Shown here one piece after another: positions 37,001 to 47,200 of a stretch of 64,000 nt of DNA (position 1 is the first letter of the stretch; every line of letters begins with the position of its first letter). The DNA is from Sapria himalayana (lineage: Eukaryota; Streptophyta; Magnoliopsida; Malpighiales; Rafflesiaceae), in assembly GCA_029783825.1 (NCBI GenBank), contig JAREIK010003088.1:736084-800083 (forward strand), read 5' to 3'. The notes below the pieces were generated by a model that made no database searches, had not been told where the DNA came from, and saw only the letters and a list, made by a program, of their open reading frames with translations. A program made the translations under genes and the position numbers.

Positions 37001-40000
37001 AAAAGTCTTGTCTTAATATGATCTATCTATCTATCATTAATAATATATATTCTCGAGTATTGTGATACTAGTTTTTAAATCCCATTAAAATATTTGACAT
37101 ATTTCTCATCCATCCCAACGCTTTACTATCTTGGATGAAATATTATCTCAGAATGAGATTTTAGTATATTAATATTATTAAGAAAAATAATAATAATAAT
37201 AATAAAGACGAAGAAACAAGATGAGAATATGACAAGATCTATAAAATTGTGTGTTGAATATAATTCTTGTCTCTTTTAAGGGGTGATTGGAAGGTCACGA
37301 TTGGAAGAATTAATTATAAGATCCTCTAACTTCTTAGTAGGCTTGTCTCTTGTTTGATCAGATTGATTATATATATATATATATATATCTCAGTCTCTCT
37401 CTCTCTCTTGGTATAGACTCTAATTATTAAGTGGTCAAGTATCTTAATTGCCGATTCAATATAAGTCTGTGTTGGTATAGACTCATGTAATACTTGATTA
37501 TTCAATTCAAAATCTTGATGTTCCATATAAATTTCTTTCTCAAGATTATCATAAAAAAAATATATTTTTCACATCTAACTATTATATCTCTCACCTATGA
37601 GATGATGCAAAATAATAAAAATATGTATCGATGTTAACTTAGTCATTGGAAAGTAAGTTTCCTGATAATATATATCAATTATCCAAGTGTATATTTTTGC
37701 TACAACTCTTGTCTAAATGTGATATAGACTTTCTCATCCATATCTATCAACTAATAATAGATTTTCATTAGTATTGTGGTATTGGTTTTTAAGTCCTATA
37801 AAAGTATTTGACGTGCTTCTCATCTATCACGTATTGATTTTATCTTGGATGAGATATTATCTTAAAATAAGATTTGAGTATATTAATATTATTAAGAGGA
37901 ATATAATAGAAATAACAAAAGAAACAAGATGATAATACGATAAAATTTATGAAATTTAGTGTTGAATATAATTCTTGTGTTTCTTTCGATGAGTGATTGA
38001 AAAGTCATGATTTGAGCGATTGATTGCAGGATCATTTGGCTCATCAGTAGGCTTGTCTCTAATTTGATCAAGCCAGGTATATCTCTCTTATGATATAGAC
38101 TTGAATTCTTGAGTGATCAATTATAGTAATTTTCAACTCAATATGAGTATGTACTAGTGCAGACTCATGTAATATTATATCACATTAGTTTGAATAAGAC
38201 TCTTCTACTCTTGCACTTTTTCTTTTTTTTAGACTCAGTATTATCTAAATTTATTGGTAGGTATGCTGACTTCATGAAAGTGAGATCATATGTAGTACCA
38301 ACATGATCAGATATGGTTGTTAAGTGTTTTTCTATCAATTAGTGTTCAAGGCAAGTCTATAGGAAAGAAAGGATGGGTAATGTATTCAAGTATAATATGG
38401 ATTTATAATCTTTCTAGGCTTGCTAAAAAAAATAAGTTATGTTCAAAAAAAATATTATCTGTACTTACTAAAAATTTATTAATTTCTAGTGAGAAATATT
38501 TGTATTTTTTTTTTGATATTTATGTATCTAAGAACAATATATATATCAAACTGTAGATTTTAATTTGTTCCATTCTATAGAATCATCGAGGAGAAAATAA
38601 GTGTATCTCAATTCAATAATTTTTCTTTAGGATATTATATCTAGTATGATATGCATTAAAAAAAGATTAAGGAGGAGATCTGATTGTTGAGGTAGAATGT
38701 GGTTAGAATTATTTTTTTTCAAAAATATTTTGGAATATTATTTCTGACTAAGAGTGTTTGAGTTTTAATTAGATATTTATTTTTTCTTTTTGCCACTCAT
38801 TTTGTTGGGGTATACTAGTGAAATAAATCAAGTAAATAATCTCATAATTATATAATATATTTTAATTTATTATTATTATTTAATTGAATTTTTATATTTT
38901 GTGAAAAATATAAAAAATAAAAATTATTTATGATATGTTGTGTAAGATATATAATAAAATATATGTTGAGTAACGATCAATAAAATTGATCAGATATTAA
39001 AATTTTTTTTCTTATTGAATTTCTATCAGTTGTCATATATTTCAGTATATCAAATTGAATGAGTTTTTAATCAAACCAAATTGATTCGTAGAATAGAAAA
39101 CATTGGTAAGATTTCCTAACTGATATCTCTCATAATTTATGATCAAAATACTCTTGAAACTAAGATAATATATTTTTAACTTGGCAATAGATAGGTGCCC
39201 AAGCTGGGAAAGTTAAAGTAAGGGAGTCCAAAATACTCATACATCTAGAATAAAATCTTATTGTTGAAGGGAGGATTTATAGTTAAGGTTGTTCGATATC
39301 AAATAAAATCTTTCTTAGATCCTATTGATCTTGCAAATAAAAATTAATAGAGAGAAAATTAAAAAAAAAATAAAGTTAAATTATTTGAAAAGATAACTCA
39401 CAAATTATGAATATGATCATTTATTCTCCTATATGTTTTCAAATCCGTTAATAAAAATATCATCTCATCAATTCTATTATAGTTGTGTGAGGCTTTTTAG
39501 CAAGTAGCTTCCTCTTGATTGGCTAGTCTATCACATCTGAGTGATAATGTCATAAACATGAAACATATTAAATATTATATTATAACTTCTAAATTCAAAA
39601 AGTCCTTAAATTTTTTTTTTTTTTTTTTTTTTTTGCAAAAATCAAATATATTGGTCATATTTGATCAAGCGACAATCACAACTGAACAAGTTAGGGTTTT
39701 TGGTTTTTGCTAGTACCATCCAAGTGAAGAAAAAAATCAAGTAGTAAATTAAAAAAAAAAAACATAATAAATCTCAACTATTTAACGACTTGATGTTCTT
39801 CTGCAACAGGGTTCTTGGCAAATCTACTTCAGAGACAAGATTTTACTTTGCTGTTCCAGAATCCGTCACAAGTGATCTATCATCAGATCCTGTGGTTGTG
39901 GAGTTGAGTTTGATAGGATGTTTGAATGCAAGGGCAAGTAGCATATCTGGTCAAGATATTTATGGTGGTGCAATTATGGCATCAATTGGATATGCATGGA

Positions 40001-41181
40001 GGACAAGAGATCTTTTCTTTGAAGCCGTATCAGCACAATCATATTACAGGTCTGACTCGTATATTTTCATCTTTATGTTTTATTGACGTTGTCGCCTACA
40101 TATGAATCTTCACTTGGTGACAGTGTCACCTAAACCCTAAACCCTAAATTAATAGAAAAGTCAAAATGTTGGTGATTTTCAATTTTCTAGTCACGCAAGC
40201 AAGTTCCACTAAGAAACCCAAAGGTGGAAAGTTTGAAATAGTCAATATATGGTTCAAATTCCAAATGTTGATATAATTTTGGTTTTTAAGTTTTAATTTT
40301 GATCATAGTTATTTGAGGTGCAAGGTATAATGATGCATAAAAGTCTTTTGGGGTATTGAGATGCAAGATGTAATTAAGGTATTTTTTTCTTGAGACACTC
40401 TAACTAGTATATATAAAAATTATATATTTTTTTTAAATATTATTTATATCTTTTATTTATTAATGAAATACAATCAAATAAATGATATTAGATATAAAAA
40501 TTAAACATAAATTTTATTTATTTTATCATCACTAAAATAAAATAATTAAATATGAATTATCTAATATTTAATGGTATGAAATATCAAATATATTATTTAT
40601 TATTTTCAGGAGTGAGAGAAAAATGAGACTTTGGAAATAATATAATCTGTAAGATACACTCAACCTAATATATATTTAAATTATATATTTTCATTAAATA
40701 TTATTTATATATTTTATTTATTAATGAAGTACAATCAAGTAAATAATATCAAATATAAAAATTAAGCATAATTAATTTATTTTATCATCACTAAAACAAA
40801 ATAATCAAATTTGAACAATCTAATATTTAATGGTGTGAAACATCAAATATATTTTTTAGTATTTTGAAGAATGAGAGAGGAATGAAATTTTGAAAATAAT
40901 ATGATTTGTGAGATATATTCAACCTAATATATATAAAAATTATATATTTTTATTAAATATTATTTATATATTTTATTTATTAATGAATACAATCAATTAA
41001 ATAATATCAAAAATAAAAATTAAATATTATTTAATTTATTTTATCATCACTAAAAATAATAATAATATTTGAACAATCTATTATTTAATGGTCTGAAACA
41101 TCAGATATATTATTTATAGTTTTAAGGAGTGAGATATGAGTGAGATTTTGGAAATAATATGATTTGTGAGGTACACTAAAC

Positions 41182-41221
<40 letters not shown>

Positions 41222-44200
41222 CATTAAATATTATTTATATTTTTTATTTATCAATGAAATACGATCAAGTAAATTATATCAAACATAAAAATTAAACATA
41301 ATTAATTTATTTTATCATTACTAAAACAAAATAATAAAATTTTAACTATCTAATATTTAATGATTTAAAACATTAAATATATTATTTATAGTTTTTAGGA
41401 GTGAGAAAGGGATAAGACTTTGAAAATAATTTGATTTGTGAGGCGCACTCAACTTAATATATATAAAAATTATATATTTTTATTAAATATTATTTATATT
41501 TTTTATTTATTAATAAAATACAATCAAATAAATAATATCAAATATAAAAATTAAACATAATTAATTTATTTTATCATCGCTAAAAAAATAATCATATTTG
41601 AACAATCTAATATTTAATGGTTTGAAACATCAAATATATTATTTATAATTTGTAGGAGTGAAAGAGGAATGAGACTTTGAAAATAATATGATTTGTGAGA
41701 CACACTCAACCTTATATATATATATATATTTATTTATTTATTTATTAATGAAATACAATCAAGTAAATAATATAAAGTATAAAAATTAAACATAATTAAT
41801 TTATTTTATCATCATTAAAACAAAATAATCAAATTTGAACAATTTAATATTGATTTGAAACATTAAATATGTTATTTGTAGTTTTCAGGAGTGAGAGAGT
41901 TATGATGAGGCTTTGAAAATAATATGATTTGTGAGGCACACTCAATCTAATATATATAAAAATTATATATTTTCATTAAATATTATTTATATAGTTTATT
42001 AATGTAATAAAATCAAGTAAATTATATTAAATATAAAAATTAAATATAATTAATTTGTTTTATGATTTGTGAGGCACACTCAATTTGATATTTAATATAA
42101 TCTTGACTCAATAAATTATGTCGAGTCAAAATATTAGCATCAACAAGTTTGATGTGATACTTATATGAATTCAACTCATACTATACCTCGGGCTATGTAC
42201 GGCCCTCGAGATCCTGGGGTTGGAGCATGTGAGTCCATCCCAACAATATGATAAATTTTTCTGTCTGAGGATCCAACTCGTCTAAGAAGCACGGACACGG
42301 ACACGGAAATGAGGATACGACACGGCAGGATATGGGGATACGATAAATTCTAAAAAACTAGGATACGGATACGACTATGATACGGCATGATAAAAAAAAT
42401 AAAAATAAAAATAAAAATTATTAATTATAAATATTAGGTATTTAATAAAATTCATTAAATTAAATTAAATTAAAATATTTTATAATATAAAATAAATATA
42501 TATTATTTATTTTATAAAATAAAAATATTTTATTTTATTTTATAAAAATATTTTATTTTATGCACATCCCCACACAAATACGCCCGCCCCTGCCTCCCCC
42601 TCAAACACCCCTGCCCATGTTTCTTCCTCAATTCGTGCCGTCCCTTCCTCTCCCCTAAAATCCTGCCCGCTCTTGCCTCTCCCTCAAATCGCATCCGCTC
42701 CTTGCCTCACCCTCAAATCGCGCCCGTCCCCTGCCAGTGGCAAATGTCGCTCATGCGGCAACTTTGGCCACCCGACGTCGTCGGACGTCGGGCACTATAG
42801 GCATGGATACAGCTGCCGTCTGCCGACGCAACCATCCGATATGTCACGTAACGTATTGGATACAAATTGTACAATAATACGCCACATGGCGTATCGGACA
42901 TGTATCATTGCCGTGTCCTTGTCGTGTCCACGTGTCCAGGTGTTGGACACGCGGACACGGCTGTAGGGAGCCGTGTCCGTGCTTCCTTGCAACTCGCGAC
43001 CCTAAAGTAAAAAAAACCATCCTCTTTGTCAATAGGACTGACCATCATGTTGCTGATTGTCCTCGTTTGATTGGTTTGCCTGTGATTAATCTACAACTTT
43101 TCACAATATGTGTTATCTAGATGTGTTCCTGCAGGATGCTGCTAAGCAAGTTGCCTAGTGGGTATTACAAGTTGGCCAGAGGTGCAATACTTGCAGCTGA
43201 GTTGCCTCTGATATGGACGACCAAGACATACTGGAGGGGTTCCTTTCCCAAGGATATGTTATGTGCATTCTGCCATCAACACCGTTTATCTGAACCTGTC
43301 ATTGCTGCCATTGCTGTCCCCTTCCAGGCCCCTGTTGAGCTGCCCAAATCCCATGAGGCAGAATACCCAGATGAGAGCTCTATCACTGCTGATAACGAAT
43401 TGGAGGTACCACAAAAGGGCTATAGATGTGAAGTAAAAATATTCTCTTGCACTTCAGACTTGTTAATTGAGTGCTCCCCAAAAGAGATCTACAGGAAACA
43501 TAATGATTGTTTCCACAATGCATCTCTGAGAGTTCTTTCGTGGCTGAATTCTTATTTTGAAAACTTCTGCAGTCCTCCCCAAAATCAATCCTCTTCTGCT
43601 GCTCTCCATGGTGTTCGATTTCATGCTGTTAACCTCAGAAAGTTTCTGTCGCGTCAGTCTGTCTGCGCTTTTCCATCGAGATTTGCTGCGCAGAGGTCTT
43701 CCTTGAAGATCGAAGGCTTGGATTCTGGGGCGTATCAATCTGCTGCAACTTTATTATCTATCTGCTATTCTGTGTCGCTGGTGGGGCAGAGTGGCCATGA
43801 GAGAGAGTTTCTTGAGAGAGATGATGAGTTTGAGTTTGAGGTGGGGACTGGAGCGGTGGTAGATTGTCTCGAAACTACTGCTAGACAGTTATCAGTGGGC
43901 CAGTCTGCTGTTTTTACTGTGGATTTGATGCCTCCAGAGCTTGTGTTTGCCGCAGCGGCCAATTTTGCAAGGGTTAGCTCATTGCTTTCTTCTGGTGAGT
44001 TGTGAATTGTCTTCTTGTTTCGTGCATGATTGAATCCTTGCTAGCTCACATAGAACATGATTTGATATAATTGTTTTTTTTTTTTTTAGAATCATGGCTC
44101 TTTGGTTTGGGCAATTGGGCATTGGTGGGGCACAAGCCCTAGTGGACTTGGTAAAGGGTACAGAGCTTGATTTAATATCATGTTTTTAAAAATATGATTA

Positions 44201-47200
44201 ATGAGGACTATATAGCTTGATTTAATATTATTATACATAGTGGGCGGTGAGGCATATGAATTATAAATTATCATGACTAGTTTAAATATCATATATTATG
44301 GATCACTCTATTATATTTCTTAATTTTATTAATTATTTTTTTAACTTATAATATTTTATTATATTATTTTTGTTGACCTAGGAATATTATAATAATAAGG
44401 TTGAAATTATATTTTTATAATATTTAATATATTAAAATTCTTAAAAAAATCTAATTAGAAGACACGTGATCATAATTAGTTTGATCATGTCTTTTCTCTT
44501 GGGTTTTCATTACTGTATATAAATGTATCAAGTGTGTCGGGCAGTTTGGGCATGACGCAACGCACTGACTATATTAGTTGGGCCAGGCCCAGCACGACAT
44601 GGTCTAAAACCTTGACCGAACCCAGACCTTGCCACCTCGAAGCACGGTTCATGTCATGCTGGGCTATAGCCAGCTCTGCCTCGTGCCAGGCACAGGCTAG
44701 GCACACGAGTCATGCCAGGTCCATTGGTACAATGACCTATTATCGAGCACTAATTGATCATGGATCATGAGTCAAGGGTGGGTCATAAGGATGAAAAATC
44801 TCGTGAAATTTAAAAATTTTTTTATTAACTTTTAATTTTGAATCTTTATAGTCAGCGGTGAGGCATGTGAATAATGAATCATTGTGACTAATCTAAATAT
44901 CATATGTTACGAACAAAACTCCATTATATTTTTTAAATTTATTAATTATTAATAATTTTTTTAACTTATAATATTTTTTTTATGTTATTCTTATTTGTTG
45001 ATCTATGATATGATGATGAGAAGAATTAAAGTAGGATTGTATTATATTTTAATATCGTAGGATCTTTCAAAAATCTAATTAAAGGACTCGTGATTGTAAT
45101 TAGTTTAACTAATATCTTTTCTCTCAAAATTATTACTGTATATGAATGGAGTTGATGAAGATTTACTTGATCTAATATCAAAAATTTTGTTGCAGAGTTG
45201 AGTTTGCATGAATTTTAATATATTAATTTTTGTGTATTGATTAGCAACTCTCTTGAAGTGCTCAGTGCTACCTATACTTATATATATATATATATATTAC
45301 ATTGTGTTGATTTTTTTTGACATCCTAAATTTTTTTTTATTATCTTAAAGTATGTTTATAATTATCAAGTTTATTTAAATTTAAATTTTTTAGGTAAATG
45401 AGTTTTGGTCAAGGTAATTGGAGTAAATATAGTTATGGTTTCGGACCTTTCAGTCAGGCTGTTATTATATATATTAATATCAAATTCATTATCATTAAAT
45501 ATATTAGTTATCATTTTTTTTATTTATATTTTGAATTTTTTAATATTTAATAACAAAATGTAACAAAGTAATAAATAAAATGTGTTGTATAATCATAATC
45601 ACATAAATTTATTTAAGTAGTAGCCATCAATTATAGTTTATTTTTTATTCTCTCTTTTCTTTATATAAATTTACTATGCTAGGCTAGCCACCAACTCAAA
45701 GAAATAATAATAATAAATAAAAATTATACACGAGCATAGAACTCAGAAGAAGAGAGGAGAGGGAATAAAATTCAAAAAAAAAATATTTTTTATTTATAGA
45801 AATTTTATATATTAAAAATATATGTATTTTTTATTTTATTTTTTTATTTTTTTTACATGTGGACATTGAAATGAAATTTGACGTCTATAGATTATTATAA
45901 TTAAAAATACTTTATTTTTTTATTTTAGGTGACATGGAAATTGATGGGTCGTGCAAGCCACTTTTTATGTCAACTCTCTTAAGTGAATACATAATGGGCG
46001 GTCAAATGGGTCTATAACCCACGTTCTACGATCTATGACCCACAGGCTAGGCACATGGATCGTGCTTGTCTAGCATGAGCCATCCCTTGGGTTAGCACGA
46101 ACCCAGCTTAGGCATGATTCTTTCGGACTGTGCCTCATGTTGTGCCCTAGCTGCCCGACCTATTTGTCGATCAGATTATCATGTGGTTGGTGAATATTGA
46201 GATATTAACTTCTGCTAAATTTCATGCTAACAGAGAGCTTTGTACACTTGATATATCCCTTTGTGTGTGTGCGCGCGTGTGCGTGTGTGTGCATGTGTGT
46301 GCGTGCATGCATGTGTGTGTGTGAATGCATGCGTGTGTGTGTGCGTGTGCTTGCGTGCGTGCATGTGTGTGCGTGCGTGCATGCGTGCGTGCATGTGCGT
46401 GCGTGTGTGCGTGCGTGCATGTGCGTGCGTGGGTGCATGTGCGTGCGTGGGTGCATGTGTGTGCGTGTGTATATATATATTCTCTTGATATTGCTGTATT
46501 GGCAGAAGCATGCACATTGGAATACACAGTGACCTTGTTGAAGGTAACGAAACCACCTGAAGAAAGAATCGAGCAGGCTATTTTCAGTCCTTCCCTTTCT
46601 AAGCAGAGAGTAAATTATGCTCTGCATCACATTGAAAAAGCTTGTGCTGCTACTCTGGTGTGCATCTTAATCTTGATTTTCTGAATGATAGCTTTGTTAG
46701 GAGAAATCTAGTTAATCATACGTTCTTCGTTCTCTAGGTTGATTTTGGGTGTGGGTCTGGAAGTTTATTGGAATCTCTATTAGATTATCCAACTTCTCTA
46801 CAAAAAATCGTTGGTGTTGACATATCTAGGAAGGCCCTTTTTCATGCAGCCAAGGTATGAACTTCTTAATTGTGTTGAATCGCCTCAAAAATCTTATTTT
46901 TTTAATACATGAACTTGTTCATATTAGAGGTTGTTATTCGGTGCGTTGAAAAGTGTTTTAATCCAATGGTCATAAGTCACTTATTCAAGACACAGGATCT
47001 CTGATTTTTAAGGGTAATATTGTCAAGATATTTGTTAGGGGTAGGGGGAGCCCTCTATAAGGGCCCCCCTACCCCTAACAAATAGAGGTAGATACTTCTT
47101 AGGGGATTTCTATAGGGGGGGAGGTTAGAAGCTTCTAGAAACATGGAGATGCATTTCTTTCTTAGCAAAATGTGGAAGGTTCTAGAGGATTAGAGAACTT

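Noticed and set aside
40129..40150. Telomere-like repeat as a sign of chromosome fusion
   Set aside because: Only about three units; short telo-box-like runs are common in plant DNA.
46205..46630. A 141-codon minus-strand frame rich in His and Thr, and Cys-Val frames on the plus strand
   Set aside because: They translate the TG/CA tract. The only real coding sequence here is HEN1 exon 6.
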